From positions 62,001 through 126,000 of the forward strand of contig JAQRGB010000001.1 of the NCBI GenBank assembly GCA_029237605.1: a stretch of DNA of 64,000 bases, written 5' to 3'. The translations under genes and the position numbers were made by a program. Below, piece after piece: positions 38,376-48,975 of the stretch. Numbering within the stretch: the stretch's first letter is position 1; each line of letters begins with the position of its first letter. Below the pieces are notes generated by a model. The model saw only the letters and a list, made by a program, of their open reading frames with translations. It had not been told where the DNA came from and made no database searches. Origin of the DNA: Candidatus Thiodubiliella sp. Its GTDB lineage: Bacteria > Pseudomonadota > Gammaproteobacteria > PS1 > Pseudothioglobaceae.

Positions 38376-39284
38376 ATGAGTTTTAAGGTAATTAAATCTA
38401 GTTTTTTGCACACTATACAAGATTATGGACGTATTAATCATGGTGAACACGGCATAAGTCAATCAGGGGCTATGGATGAACACGCTTATTGCTGGAGTAA
38501 TTACTTGCTTGCTAATCATTCAAATGATGCAGTTATTGAGATAACTTTTGGCGGTTTGGTGCTTGAGTCACAAATAAATACTTTTGTTGCTTTAACAGGT
38601 GCTGAGCTTGATTTTAAAATTAATGATAAACCTGTGCAAATGTGGCTTGGTGTGCAAATCCATAAAGGAGATATACTTAGCTTAGACAATCTTAAAAGTG
38701 GCATACGTTCTTATTTAGCAGTTAAAGGTGGCTTTGATACACCAGTATTATTTGACTCAAGATCGGTAAATTTGCGTGAACATATTGGCACTGAACTCAT
38801 TGCAGGAGACGTTATACCTTGTAAAAAATACAGTGAGATAGCTTACCGTATTATGCCAAAAAAGTATATACCAAATTACAAACAAGATATTGTTTTAAGA
38901 CTATTGCCAACTTATCAATTTAATGATTTTGATATTAAACAGCGAGACTTATTTTTTAAACAAGATTACAGTATTACTAACATAAGTGACAGGATTGGCT
39001 GCCGTCTAAACGGCACACCTATTATGAGTAAAAAAAAGCAAATGATTTCTGAAGGCATTAGTTATGGTAGCGTAGAAATTTCTACCGATGGTTTGCCTAT
39101 TATTTTGTTAAAAGATGCACCTAGTATTGGTGGCTATCCTAAGATTGGTACAGTATTTACACTAGATTTAGCCAAGCTAGCACAAAGACAAACAAACGCC
39201 AAACTTAGATTTGAGTTAATAGACATCCCTCAAGCACAAAAAAAGCGAAAGAAATTTAATATCTTTTTTAAAATAAATACTTAA
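38376..39284 (+). CDS. pxpC: 5-oxoprolinase subunit C (KipA family)
   Basis: About 302 residues from the ATG at 38376; an upstream in-frame ATG (38253) lies inside pxpB and is less likely, as homology begins at FKVIKSSFLHTIQDYGR. HGISQSGAMDEHAYCWSNYL, IRSYLAVKGGFDTP and ILLKDAPSIGGYPKIG are KipA/subunit 2 motifs. The stop overlaps the convergent rhodanese gene by four bases. Confidence 0.92.
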   Translation: MSFKVIKSSFLHTIQDYGRINHGEHGISQSGAMDEHAYCWSNYLLANHSNDAVIEITFGGLVLESQINTFVALTGAELDFKINDKPVQMWLGVQIHKGDILSLDNLKSGIRSYLAVKGGFDTPVLFDSRSVNLREHIGTELIAGDVIPCKKYSEIAYRIMPKKYIPNYKQDIVLRLLPTYQFNDFDIKQRDLFFKQDYSITNISDRIGCRLNGTPIMSKKKQMISEGISYGSVEISTDGLPIILLKDAPSIGGYPKIGTVFTLDLAKLAQRQTNAKLRFELIDIPQAQKKRKKFNIFFKINT

Positions 39285-39595
39285 TAAAGTGCCATCGAGC
39301 TGTCTACCTGTTTAGCCCAGGCATTAATACCGCCACGCAAGTTAATAATACTTGTAAATCCAATCGAATCTAAATAGTGTGCTACTTGCATTGAACGAAT
39401 ACCGTGATGACATATTATTGCTGTTTCTTTAGATTTATCTAATTTATCAATATTGGCAATAATTTGTCCCATTGGCAATAATATTGAGTCTTTAAAATGA
39501 CATTTATCCCATTCCCACTGCTCACGTATATCTAATATTAAAGGATTATTGTTCTTTAAATAATCGTCAAAATCGATGCTGGAAAAATTTTTCAT
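39281..39595 (-). CDS. Single-domain rhodanese
   Basis: 104-residue rhodanese domain: PLILDIREQWEWDKCHFKDS, then ICHHGIRSMQVAHYLDSIGF with the persulfide-forming Cys in the active-site loop, and NLRGGINAWAKQVD at the end. A cytoplasmic sulfur carrier is likely; the partner is unknown. It lies 3 bases after the VWA protein gene on the same strand. Confidence 0.88.
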   Translation of the reverse strand: MKNFSSIDFDDYLKNNNPLILDIREQWEWDKCHFKDSILLPMGQIIANIDKLDKSKETAIICHHGIRSMQVAHYLDSIGFTSIINLRGGINAWAKQVDSSMALY

Positions 39596-39598
39596 AAT

Positions 39599-40915
39599 TT
39601 AATTTAATTGAATACGAGAACCCCATGGCACAGATTCCTTACCTTTAACTATCCACATAACTGGATAAGAAGGCATAAATTCAGGGAATTTACCCTTAGC
39701 ATCAGTAAAGTAAATTAGCACATCGCAAATATTATCTTGAGTGGTAATATAATCAAATACAGGGTTAAAGTTAGTGCCTTTTCCACCACCTAAAGAAGCA
39801 GGAAATTGTAATTCATCCCAAGCTTCAAAATACCAAGGTGATTGCTCATAAATCTTGTCGTCACAGGCAATTAAAATGATACTTGCACGCAAATTAGACT
39901 TAATAGCGCTTACCTCTGAGATAAACTCATTAACTTCTTCTTGCGAAATAGACCCAGAAGTGTCAATTGCTATGGTTATATTAATTTTATGAGATCTTAG
40001 CGATGGAAAAATAACATCCCCCTGTCTACGTGATGGGCGAGAGTAACTAAAATCATCTCGTGCAAATGCTGACATATATTGTGCCAACAGTGATTGCCAC
40101 ATAACCTGTGGTTGTAAAAAAAAATCAATCAGTTTGGTAAACTCTCCATTGAATTTCCTTGCTTGTCGTGCAAGTTGTGCGCTGGACGCAAGATTTTTCT
40201 GCCATTGAGTGGCAAGTTTTATCATCTCATCTGGTTGTAAGGCTAATGGCTTTTGCGCTAGTTTCAACGCCACGCCGTGGTTAATATCATTTGACTTTGA
40301 ATCTGATGTTGCTTGTTCTTGTTCTTTTTTTAGTTGTTTTTCACACAGCCCAGCATCTGATTGTTTTGATTTATCATTAGTTTGCTCGTCATACAAATGT
40401 TGGTCCATTGGTTCTTGATTAAGATTATCATCAATCATCGAATAGATTTCTTCAGCAATCATGCCGCTATATTGCTGAAAAATAGGCACATTAATTGGTG
40501 GACGAAAACCCTCTTTGACTAATAATGGATTGATGGCAAAATCACATGCTAAATCCCACTTATGTTTTACTCGGTTACCCCGACGCGCAAAGTGCGTAAG
40601 TGCACAGTGTAATGCTTCATGAATTAAAACAAATTTGATTTGATTATTATCTAATGAATTAATAAATTTAGCATTGTAGTAAAAACTTTTAGCATCTGTG
40701 GCACTGGTTTTACACCAATAATCCGCAGCAACCAAAGGTAAATGTAATACCAAATTACCCAAGAAAGGATTGTCTAACATAAGTTGCGTGCGTGCTTTAG
40801 TAAGTCGTGCTTTAATCGTCTTTAATTCTTCTGCACTAAGTGCTCGTATTCCATATGTCTGAATAATATCTTTATTAATCACACTACCCCCAGTTTTAAA
40901 GATTTGTTTTTCCAT
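39599..40915 (-). CDS. VWA/metallopeptidase-like protein, partner of MoxR ATPase (DUF2201 type)
   Basis: 438 residues. IHEALHCALTHFARR is an HExxH zinc-type motif in the N-terminal domain; ITIAIDTSGSISQEEVNEF is a MIDAS-type DxSxS von Willebrand motif in the C-terminal domain. The middle (about 170-215) is charged linker. This architecture is the usual partner of MoxR-type AAA ATPases, and the start abuts the end of that gene by one base. Client protein unknown. Confidence 0.85.
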   Translation of the reverse strand: MEKQIFKTGGSVINKDIIQTYGIRALSAEELKTIKARLTKARTQLMLDNPFLGNLVLHLPLVAADYWCKTSATDAKSFYYNAKFINSLDNNQIKFVLIHEALHCALTHFARRGNRVKHKWDLACDFAINPLLVKEGFRPPINVPIFQQYSGMIAEEIYSMIDDNLNQEPMDQHLYDEQTNDKSKQSDAGLCEKQLKKEQEQATSDSKSNDINHGVALKLAQKPLALQPDEMIKLATQWQKNLASSAQLARQARKFNGEFTKLIDFFLQPQVMWQSLLAQYMSAFARDDFSYSRPSRRQGDVIFPSLRSHKINITIAIDTSGSISQEEVNEFISEVSAIKSNLRASIILIACDDKIYEQSPWYFEAWDELQFPASLGGGKGTNFNPVFDYITTQDNICDVLIYFTDAKGKFPEFMPSYPVMWIVKGKESVPWGSRIQLN

Positions 40916-41955
40916 TAATCAAACACTGTATCAGCTATTTTATTTGCCCAATCGCTAAATTCTGGAATGGTAAAAATATCATCACCAATCGCACGCTGCA
41001 TATCAGATACCAACATTACACCCAATTCTTTTTGCGGAAAATCACGAGCAAAATTAAGAATATTACCCCAAATTTGTTTACTATTATTCTTGTCTTTAAC
41101 ACTAATAGCCCTACCTACTAGCGCCGAACAAATAGCATATTGGAGATCAATTGCATCTGGAATAGAAACTGATTCTCCATTCACAATTGCATCAAGATCA
41201 GGTAGATCTTCAAGATGTTCGATAAAAGTAGCGACTTCAACACCTGCAATTTCACCAACACAAGCACTAGCTGCTTGCCGGAATAAATCAAGATTATTGT
41301 TAAATTTTTGCAAGGCACGATGTGTAAATTCCCAAGTTCTTGGCGATGGAAAAGCTACAGGATTGTATGCAGAGTCAAACTTAAATAAATACTCAGGACG
41401 ATAACGCAAGAACCCAATAATACGCTCATCAATGTTATTTTTATAAGCCCAATCTACCCAATCATCTAAATTGACATCAAGTTCGTAATGCGAAAAACGA
41501 TTTGCCAATGGTGCTGGCATTGAATAAGTCACACCACGGTCACCTTGACGATTACCAGCGGCAAAAATTACCCAGCCTTGCGGCACAACATAATCACCTA
41601 AGCGCCTATCTAAAATAAGTTGATAAGCTGCAGCAGAAACGGTTGGTGGTGCTGAAGTAATCTCATCTAAAAACAAAATACCTTGCTTGCTATGGCGCTT
41701 AGTATCGGGCAATAATGATGGAATTGCCCAATCCACTTGTTTACCATTTTTAAAAGGGATACCGCGTAAATCACTTGGCTCCATTTGTGATAGACGAATA
41801 TCAATCATATCAATATTATGTTGCTTAGCAACTTGTAAAATTATTTGTGATTTACCAATACCTGGTGCACCCCATAGCATAACAGGTGTATGATAACCAC
41901 GGGTAACGAATTTAAATTCTTGATTTAAAATAGTGCTAACTTGTTCTGGGCGCAT
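40915..41955 (-). CDS. MoxR-type AAA+ ATPase
   Basis: 346 residues. WGAPGIGKSQ is Walker A, GILFLDEITSAPPTVSAAAY is Walker B, and FAAGNRQGDRGVTYSMPAPL the sensor 1 and arginine-finger region. MoxR ATPases act as chaperones with VWA-domain partners to activate metalloproteins or complexes; the partner gene follows at once. Nothing nearby identifies the client. Confidence 0.9.
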   Translation of the reverse strand: MRPEQVSTILNQEFKFVTRGYHTPVMLWGAPGIGKSQIILQVAKQHNIDMIDIRLSQMEPSDLRGIPFKNGKQVDWAIPSLLPDTKRHSKQGILFLDEITSAPPTVSAAAYQLILDRRLGDYVVPQGWVIFAAGNRQGDRGVTYSMPAPLANRFSHYELDVNLDDWVDWAYKNNIDERIIGFLRYRPEYLFKFDSAYNPVAFPSPRTWEFTHRALQKFNNNLDLFRQAASACVGEIAGVEVATFIEHLEDLPDLDAIVNGESVSIPDAIDLQYAICSALVGRAISVKDKNNSKQIWGNILNFARDFPQKELGVMLVSDMQRAIGDDIFTIPEFSDWANKIADTVFD

Positions 41956-42016
41956 AATTACTTGAAATTATTAAAATCAACACTATTTTATATTAATAAA
42001 AATAAAATTACTAAAT

Positions 42017-42289
42017 ATGACTAAACTAACTACAGAAGAAATTTTTAACTTTCCTTGTGACTACCCTGTGAAAGTAATGGGCAAGGATTGCAAAGAATTA
42101 CATAGTGAAATATGTGGCATTATTGAAAGTTATGCAGGTAAGATTCATCCAAATCAAATTAGTAGTAAAAAAAGCACTAAAGGTAATTACATTTCATATA
42201 CTATTAGGATTGTAGCAACCAGTATGACACAATTGAATTCCATTAATAAAGAATTACAAAGCCACAATTTGGTTGCTTATATCCTTTGA
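42017..42289 (+). CDS. ybeD: DUF493/YbeD family protein
   Basis: 90-residue ferredoxin-like-fold protein ([16 protein letters not shown] at the start, [17 protein letters not shown] at the end). YbeD usually precedes lipB, as here, and the two overlap by four bases. It is thought to influence lipoylation, but its biochemical role is not settled. Confidence 0.9.
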   Translation: MTKLTTEEIFNFPCDYPVKVMGKDCKELHSEICGIIESYAGKIHPNQISSKKSTKGNYISYTIRIVATSMTQLNSINKELQSHNLVAYIL

Positions 42290-42897
42290 ATATTATTAAT
42301 TTAGGTTTACAAGATTATTCCCAAATATGGGAAGAGATGAAAAAATTTACTGCTAACCGTCAAGCCTACAGTGAGGATGAATTATGGATTGTCGAACATC
42401 CAAGAGTTTTTACCCAAGGTATTTCTGGTAAAGCTAAGCATTTATTAAAAAATAGTGACATTCCTGTAGTACATAGCGATCGTGGCGGGCAAATTACTTA
42501 TCACGCACCAGGTCAACTAATTGTATATTGCTTGCTTGATTTAAAGCGTTTAGGATTTGGCGTTAAAAAAATGGTGTCATTGATGGAAATGGCAATAATG
42601 GATTTATTAAAGTCTTACAATATTCAATCACAATTAAAAGACGACGCACCAGGTGTATATGTTCAAGGTGCAAAAATTGCGGCACTAGGGCTTAAAGTGA
42701 AAAATGGCAGAACTTACCATGGTCTTAGTTTAAATGTAGATATGGATCTTTCTCCATTCTTTCAAATAAACCCTTGTGGGTGTCAAAATTTAGCTGTTAC
42801 ACAGTTGTCAGATTTAACGGATAATATCAAACTTAAAACTGTTAGCAAGGAACTTACAAAAAAATTAATAGATAATTTTACTACAAACACCTTGTAA
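42286..42897 (+). CDS. lipB: Octanoyltransferase LipB
   Basis: Moves octanoyl from acyl carrier protein to lipoyl domains. 203 residues from a TTG start overlapping the ybeD stop. [20 protein letters not shown] and [20 protein letters not shown] are LipB signatures, the second with the catalytic Lys, and [14 protein letters not shown] holds the catalytic Cys. lipA follows after a 224-bp gap without a gene. Confidence 0.94.
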   Translation: MNIINLGLQDYSQIWEEMKKFTANRQAYSEDELWIVEHPRVFTQGISGKAKHLLKNSDIPVVHSDRGGQITYHAPGQLIVYCLLDLKRLGFGVKKMVSLMEMAIMDLLKSYNIQSQLKDDAPGVYVQGAKIAALGLKVKNGRTYHGLSLNVDMDLSPFFQINPCGCQNLAVTQLSDLTDNIKLKTVSKELTKKLIDNFTTNTL

Positions 42898-43121
42898 TTT
42901 ATTAAATACAAAGAATAAGGATAAATTTCTTATTTTTTAATTAACTTAGTTCTTAATAAGAATTTTTGTTTAATTTTTAGTATTTTTACCCCAACTTTTT
43001 TTTAACAAGATAATCTTTGTATTTTACAAAATTAAATTTTATTATTGGCCAATAAGTATAGTTCTAAAAATTATGCCTTGTAAAATATAAAAAATTACCA
43101 TTATCAGATTTAAAAGTATTT

Positions 43122-44081
43122 ATGAAAAGCCCTTCACCTCAAGAAGTTGAAATCAAAGCACTAAAAGGTGAATCAAAAACCAAACGCTTAAAAATTAGGC
43201 CAGATACAACGCGCACGCCACTAAGAAAACCAAGTTGGATTCGCATTAAACACTATACTGACTCAAAAGTTAATAAACTCAAGAGCATATTACATAAACA
43301 AAAATTATTTACCGTTTGTGAAGAAGCTGGGTGCCCTAATCTCAGCGAATGCTTCAATCACGGAACAGCAACCTTTATGATTATGGGGCAAATCTGTACC
43401 CGTCGTTGCCCATTCTGCGATGTGGCACATGGCAAACCCAAGCCATTAGATACAGATGAGCCGCATAATTTAGCGCAAATAATTAAAAAAATGAAACTTA
43501 AGTATATAGTTATTACTTCAGTGGATAGAGATGATTTACGTGATGGTGGTGCTAATCATTTTAAAGAGTGCATTGACCAAATTAGACTAATAACACCGCA
43601 GGTTAAAATTGAGATACTTACGCCAGACTTTAGAGGGAAAATAGAAAAAGCCTTAAAAGTGTTTAAAACTTGTCCGCCTAATGTGTTTAATCATAATCTT
43701 GAAACTGTGCCAAGTCTATATCCAAAAGTACGACCAGGTGCAAATTATGCATATTCGTTAAAGTTATTACAATCTTTCAAACAGCAGCATCCAGAAGTAA
43801 CTACCAAATCTGGTCTAATGCTAGGCATAGGGGAAACTCAGCAACAAGTATTAGATGTGCTATCTGATTTACGGGCACATGATGTAGGCATGTTGACGCT
43901 TGGACAATATTTACAGCCTAGCAAATATCATTTATCAGTTGAAGAATATATTAACCCTAGACAATTCGAAAAATACAGGGTAATTGCATTAAAAATGGGT
44001 TTTTCTCAGGTTGCTAGTGGGCCTATGGTACGTTCATCGTACCATGCAGATTTACAAATGTCTGGAGAATTAATCACATAA
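43122..44081 (+). CDS. lipA: Lipoyl synthase LipA
   Basis: Radical SAM enzyme that inserts two sulfurs into octanoyl groups. 319 residues. [13 protein letters not shown] carries three ligands of the auxiliary 4Fe-4S cluster; CTRRCPFC is the radical SAM CxxxCxxC motif; the tail [11 protein letters not shown] has the conserved Arg-Ser-Ser that donates the last ligand. It is convergent with the RND gene with a 5-base gap. Confidence 0.96.
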   Translation: MKSPSPQEVEIKALKGESKTKRLKIRPDTTRTPLRKPSWIRIKHYTDSKVNKLKSILHKQKLFTVCEEAGCPNLSECFNHGTATFMIMGQICTRRCPFCDVAHGKPKPLDTDEPHNLAQIIKKMKLKYIVITSVDRDDLRDGGANHFKECIDQIRLITPQVKIEILTPDFRGKIEKALKVFKTCPPNVFNHNLETVPSLYPKVRPGANYAYSLKLLQSFKQQHPEVTTKSGLMLGIGETQQQVLDVLSDLRAHDVGMLTLGQYLQPSKYHLSVEEYINPRQFEKYRVIALKMGFSQVASGPMVRSSYHADLQMSGELIT

Positions 44082-44086
44082 AGATT

Positions 44087-47000
44087 TTAAACATCACTGC
44101 TATCTTCTTTTTTTAGTAAACTTTTGGTGTCAATTTTATTTTCATTCTGAATATTTTTCTTTGTAACAGCATTTTTTACAACTTTTTCACCCTTGGCTAA
44201 TATATTTTTAATCCATTCTTTAGCGTAGTCTTTATTGTGACTTGATGCTACTTCTCTATCAATATTATATTTTGCATCAGAATTAGTATCACCTGGTAAC
44301 AAGCCCATATTAACAGCAATATTACGACAAGATGCCTCACCTGCAGATAGTGTACCCAATGGAATGACAATCAAGCTAAGTACAGTTGAAATCAATACAC
44401 CAAATAACAGTGAAATAGCCATACCTTGGAATATTGGATCAGATAGTATAACACTTGAGCCGCCAACTAATGCAAAAGCAGTGATCATAATAGGGCGTGT
44501 TCTTGACACGCAAGAGTTTACTACCGCATCTATGAACGGCACACCTTTAGCGTACTCTTGTACAGTAAAGTCTATTAATAAAATTGAATTACGCACAATA
44601 ATACCTGCTAAAGCAATCCAGCCAATCATTGAAGTGGCAGTAAACTCTGCACCTAATAACCAATGTCCTGGAACAATACCCAATAATGTCAACGGAATTG
44701 GCGCCATAATTACCGCTGGTATGATGAAATTACCAAACTGCCAAACAACAAGCATATAAATTACCACTAATGCTACAGCAAACGCCGTACCCATATCTCG
44801 GAAAGTTTCATAAGTAATTGTCCATTCTCCACCCCACTCAAAACTTGGTACAGTTTGATCTTCTGGTGGCCCTAAATACTCTCCTTGTAATTGCTTACCA
44901 TCCACTGTTTGATATTTTAGTAATAAATCATCAACACCAATCATTGCATAAATTGGCGCACTCAAACGCCCTATTGGCTCACCTAAAACATACTCAATAT
45001 CAACTAAATCTTTATGGAAAATTAAATCGTCTTGTTTGCTATAAACAAATGACCCTAACTCAGAAACTGGGATCAGTTTGCCGCGTTGTGAAGGCACTGG
45101 TAATTGTGTCAAATAAGACAGTTGCGATCGTTTAGACAATGGTACTTTAATACAAACGCTTGAAGGTTCAAGCGCATTTTTAAGACGAATTGTAGTTACA
45201 TTAAAGCAACTCATTGCCATTGCCAAGGTTTCTTTAATAGTCCGTACACTAACCCCTAAACGTGATGCCTTTGCGGTATCTATTTGAAAATTAATCACTG
45301 GGTATTCATCACGCATTAGATTATCAATATCTGTCATTGTTCCTGACTCTTTAAACATTTTAGTTAAATCATTTGCTAACTTACGGCGCGTTGCCTTGTC
45401 AGGTCCATACACTTCAGCAACCACTGGACGCAACACTGGTGGGCCAGGTGGCATTTCAATCACGACATAATTAGCACCAGCTTCAAGGGCCACTTGTTGA
45501 ACTAATTGTCTAGCTTCAAGTGCAATTTCATGACTTGAGCGCTTGCGTTTATGTTTTTCTACTAACTCAATTTGCAACTCACCTTCTGAAGAATTTTGTC
45601 TTAAATAGGAATGTCTAACCAAACCATTAAAATCAAATGGTTTGGCAGTGCCTGCATAAGTTTGAATAGATACCACTTCTGGCATTTTACGTAGTATTTG
45701 AGCCATCTTATGTAGTATTGATGCTGTATCAGCTAATGCACTACCATCAGGCATATCAAGTGATACTCCAAACTCTGATTTATTATCTAACGGCAACATC
45801 TTTACTGGCACTGAAGTGGTGTAAAACATTGATATTGATAGAAAAAATAATAGCACTAAGCTAACCAAAAAGCTTATTCCATAAGCTTTAATATTGAATA
45901 ATTTTAAAATTATAGAATGGAAAAATTTGTATAATACCTTGCCTTCTCTTACCTCTTTTTCGTGCATTTTATGCAATATATCAAGTGGCGGCACAATTTT
46001 CATCACAAAATATGGTGTAAATACGAACGCTGCAAATAATGAAAACATCATTGCTATTGATCCCAATATTGGAATTGGGGCCATATACGGCCCCATCATG
46101 CCACTTACTGCTGCCATTGGAACTAATGCTGCAATCACGGTAAATGTAGCTAAAATAGTTGGATTACCAACTTCACGTACTGCATCAATTGCAGTAGTAA
46201 TAGTAATTTTGTCGTCAACAAGCCAACGTCGGTAAATATTTTCAGTTACAACAATTGCGTCATCTACCAAGATACCAATAGAAAAAACTAACGCAAATAA
46301 ACTCACTCTATCAATAGTCATACCCAACATCCAAGCTGAGAAAATAGTCATTAATAACACAACTGGAATTACCAGTGTTACTACGATTGCAGGACGAATG
46401 CCAAGTGCAAACCAAACTAATAAAGTCACAGCTCCAGTAGCAATAAAGAGCTTTTTAATCAATGCATTGACTTTATCTTTAGCAGATTTTCCGTAGTTTC
46501 TACTAACACTAATCTCAACATTATCTGGAATAAGACGCCCTTTTAATTCTTCAACTTTAGCTAAAATATCATCAGCAACCTTAACACCATTAGAGCCAAA
46601 CTTTTTTGCAATCGCAACTGTTACCGCTTGCTCACCCGTTGCTTTTATTTTTCCTTTACTAGCAACACCACTATAATGATTAACCATATGGCGCGCTTTT
46701 TCTGGTGCATAATATACGTCTGCAATATCACGTACATACACAGGCTTTCCATCATTTAATGCAACCACTAAATTCTCAATGTCTTCAACTTTTTTGAAGA
46801 AGTCACCTGAGTAGACCTCCATTTTATAACCATTTAATTCAATATTACCAGTATGTGAGCTAACATTTGCACTACTAATAGTATTTGAGATTTGCTGAAT
46901 AGAAACACCATATCCAGCTAAACGACCGGGGGAAATATCAATATTAAAAACCTCTTTACGCCCACCAACAATAAAACTATTATTGGTATTCTCTACCTTT

Positions 47001-47587
47001 TCAAGTTGCTGTAATAATTCCAAGCCCAATGAACGTAATTGCCCATCATCAAGTGATTTTGACCATAGTGTAAGGTTGATAATTGGCACATCATCAATTT
47101 CTTTTGGCTTAACCAGTGGTTTGCTAGCACCTGGCGGCATAAAATCAAGATTTGATAATATTTTGTCGCGCACCTTAAGGATAGAAGATGTCATTTCTTG
47201 ACCTACATCGAACTCAACAGTAACAATACCACGGCTCTTATCACTAGCTGAATAAACATGCTTAACACCTAATATATTAGAAATTAGGCGCTCTAATGGT
47301 TTGACTATAATATTAGATACTTCCTCTGAAGATGCTCCTGGGTACTCAACAAAGACATCAATTAATGGCACAGAAATTTGAGGATCCTCTTGTCGTGGCG
47401 TAGAAATAAGACCAAGAATACCAGCGCCAAACATAGCAAAGAACAAAATAATAGACAATGGAGAAGTGATAAAAGCTTGGGTTAATTTACCTGCAATCCC
47501 TAACTCATAATCTCTAAAGTCATCTAGAATTATATTTTTATCAATATTCTCATCTTTGGAAATATCAATATGATCGTGTTTTTTCAT
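44087..47587 (-). CDS. RND efflux permease (HAE1/AcrB-like), extended cytoplasmic tail
   Basis: 1166 residues, inner membrane proton antiporter with two large periplasmic loops. ISTPRQEDPQISVPLIDVFV and EYPGASSEEVSNIIVKPLER are family start blocks. GILVDDAIVVTENIYRRW in TM4 has the two proton-relay Asp. The C-terminal ~70 residues (after about 1095) are polar and Lys-rich, beyond the usual end at ~1030-1050. It clusters with permeases annotated for diverse substrates; no TolC-like partner is adjacent. The adaptor gene lies upstream, 99 bases away. The longest intact gene in the window. Confidence 0.9.
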   Translation of the reverse strand: MKKHDHIDISKDENIDKNIILDDFRDYELGIAGKLTQAFITSPLSIILFFAMFGAGILGLISTPRQEDPQISVPLIDVFVEYPGASSEEVSNIIVKPLERLISNILGVKHVYSASDKSRGIVTVEFDVGQEMTSSILKVRDKILSNLDFMPPGASKPLVKPKEIDDVPIINLTLWSKSLDDGQLRSLGLELLQQLEKVENTNNSFIVGGRKEVFNIDISPGRLAGYGVSIQQISNTISSANVSSHTGNIELNGYKMEVYSGDFFKKVEDIENLVVALNDGKPVYVRDIADVYYAPEKARHMVNHYSGVASKGKIKATGEQAVTVAIAKKFGSNGVKVADDILAKVEELKGRLIPDNVEISVSRNYGKSAKDKVNALIKKLFIATGAVTLLVWFALGIRPAIVVTLVIPVVLLMTIFSAWMLGMTIDRVSLFALVFSIGILVDDAIVVTENIYRRWLVDDKITITTAIDAVREVGNPTILATFTVIAALVPMAAVSGMMGPYMAPIPILGSIAMMFSLFAAFVFTPYFVMKIVPPLDILHKMHEKEVREGKVLYKFFHSIILKLFNIKAYGISFLVSLVLLFFLSISMFYTTSVPVKMLPLDNKSEFGVSLDMPDGSALADTASILHKMAQILRKMPEVVSIQTYAGTAKPFDFNGLVRHSYLRQNSSEGELQIELVEKHKRKRSSHEIALEARQLVQQVALEAGANYVVIEMPPGPPVLRPVVAEVYGPDKATRRKLANDLTKMFKESGTMTDIDNLMRDEYPVINFQIDTAKASRLGVSVRTIKETLAMAMSCFNVTTIRLKNALEPSSVCIKVPLSKRSQLSYLTQLPVPSQRGKLIPVSELGSFVYSKQDDLIFHKDLVDIEYVLGEPIGRLSAPIYAMIGVDDLLLKYQTVDGKQLQGEYLGPPEDQTVPSFEWGGEWTITYETFRDMGTAFAVALVVIYMLVVWQFGNFIIPAVIMAPIPLTLLGIVPGHWLLGAEFTATSMIGWIALAGIIVRNSILLIDFTVQEYAKGVPFIDAVVNSCVSRTRPIMITAFALVGGSSVILSDPIFQGMAISLLFGVLISTVLSLIVIPLGTLSAGEASCRNIAVNMGLLPGDTNSDAKYNIDREVASSHNKDYAKEWIKNILAKGEKVVKNAVTKKNIQNENKIDTKSLLKKEDSSDV

Positions 47588-47686
47588 AGTGCCTACGTGT
47601 AATTACGAATAACTTAAAAATACTAAATTTTGTTTTTTAAATTCACTTATGAGAGGTGGTAGTTTGATAATTATGCATAATATTTA

Positions 47687-48835
47687 CTAAATATCCATCC
47701 CTGAAACCATCATAATATTAGGATTAATAATGATTTTTTCACCAATTCTTAAACCAGACAAAACACTTTTTTGATAATCACTGACTTGCTCACCAAGACG
47801 CACAAACCTCAACTCAGTTTTGTTGGTTTGGGGGTTGACAATAAACACATTTGGCAAGCTAGAACGCCACATAATTGCAGTTTCTGGAATAATTGGCATT
47901 AACGAGCCTGAATCTGTTTCAAATATTTCTACCTCTGCGTAAGCTCCAGCTAAAACTGGTAAGTTTTCAGGTAAATCAAATTTTACTTTAACGCTATGTT
48001 TATTATTATCGGCAATTGGATAAATTTGTGATAATTTTGCATTAACCACAATATTTATCATATCTAGCTTAATGCGATATTCTTTATTAAGCCTTAAGCT
48101 AGTTACCAAGCGAGAAGGTACATTTAATTCAACCTGTAGTTTTTTAATATTGGCAAACTTCATTAATACCTGACCAGGTTGTACAATATCACCTTGATTG
48201 ATATTCTTAACCACAATAACGCCGTCAAAAGGTGCAACAATATTTGCATCCTTTAAACGTTCTTCTACTTGCTTAAGCTTAAGTTGTGATTGTGTTAATT
48301 TGTTTTTTGCCTGCTGATAACTGGTATAGCGTGAAGTGCGGTTGGCAAATCTGTCAAAATCAGGGTCGCCTCTTCCACTTATTTTCACCATTGGGTCTGT
48401 GAATACTGAAAACATACTTGGAATACCACCAAACATATTGCTTGAATTTGGAGAAACAATAGATTGAGAGTATTGCACACCCGCATTTCTTAATGCTTCA
48501 TTGGCAGAAGATATTTCTGCACGAACTGCATCTCTTTGCGCTTTAATAGATTCTTGCTCAAGTATTATCAAAACATCACCTTGGCTAAACATATCACCTT
48601 CTTTGCCATTAACAACCAACACATCACCTGAAGCTTGTGCTGATAAACTTGCTTCTGCAGAAGAGATAATTTTACCACCTAAAATCGCCCTTTTGTTTAG
48701 CGACATACCAAACACTTGCTGAGTCTTATAAATTGAATTCAAGTTTTCTGAATTTTGATTAAGGTCTTGATTGAGCGCCCTCACAAAACTAGATAGTGAC
48801 AGTAACAAAATTAAAAAAATAATTGGTAAATTCAT
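47687..48835 (-). CDS. RND efflux periplasmic adaptor (membrane fusion protein)
   Basis: 382 residues with a signal sequence (NLPIIFLILLLSLSSFVRAL). AQASGDVLVVNGKEGDMFSQ and DANIVAPFDGVIVVKNINQG form the two halves of a biotinyl-lipoyl domain around a helical hairpin; the barrel and membrane-proximal domains follow. It is expected to bridge the RND permease downstream to an outer-membrane channel that is encoded elsewhere. Confidence 0.9.
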   Translation of the reverse strand: MNLPIIFLILLLSLSSFVRALNQDLNQNSENLNSIYKTQQVFGMSLNKRAILGGKIISSAEASLSAQASGDVLVVNGKEGDMFSQGDVLIILEQESIKAQRDAVRAEISSANEALRNAGVQYSQSIVSPNSSNMFGGIPSMFSVFTDPMVKISGRGDPDFDRFANRTSRYTSYQQAKNKLTQSQLKLKQVEERLKDANIVAPFDGVIVVKNINQGDIVQPGQVLMKFANIKKLQVELNVPSRLVTSLRLNKEYRIKLDMINIVVNAKLSQIYPIADNNKHSVKVKFDLPENLPVLAGAYAEVEIFETDSGSLMPIIPETAIMWRSSLPNVFIVNPQTNKTELRFVRLGEQVSDYQKSVLSGLRIGEKIIINPNIMMVSGMDI

Positions 48836-48975
48836 AGTTAATATTTATTTAAATAAAATATTCAGATTTCATTATATTACTATTTTACAATATTTATTCT
48901 GTTTTTTATTTGATAAATATTAATTTATTTGGATTTGTCTTCTATAATTAGATTTTTTTAATATACTTTCTAAGT

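Noticed and set aside
36994-41955. A new defence or metabolic island (pxp genes plus rhodanese plus MoxR/VWA)
   Set aside because: Each part is a known housekeeping family, and gene orientation shows two separate convergent units.
42898-43121. RNA gene between lipB and lipA
   Set aside because: Only A/T tracts; no cloverleaf, GC-rich stem or terminator is visible.
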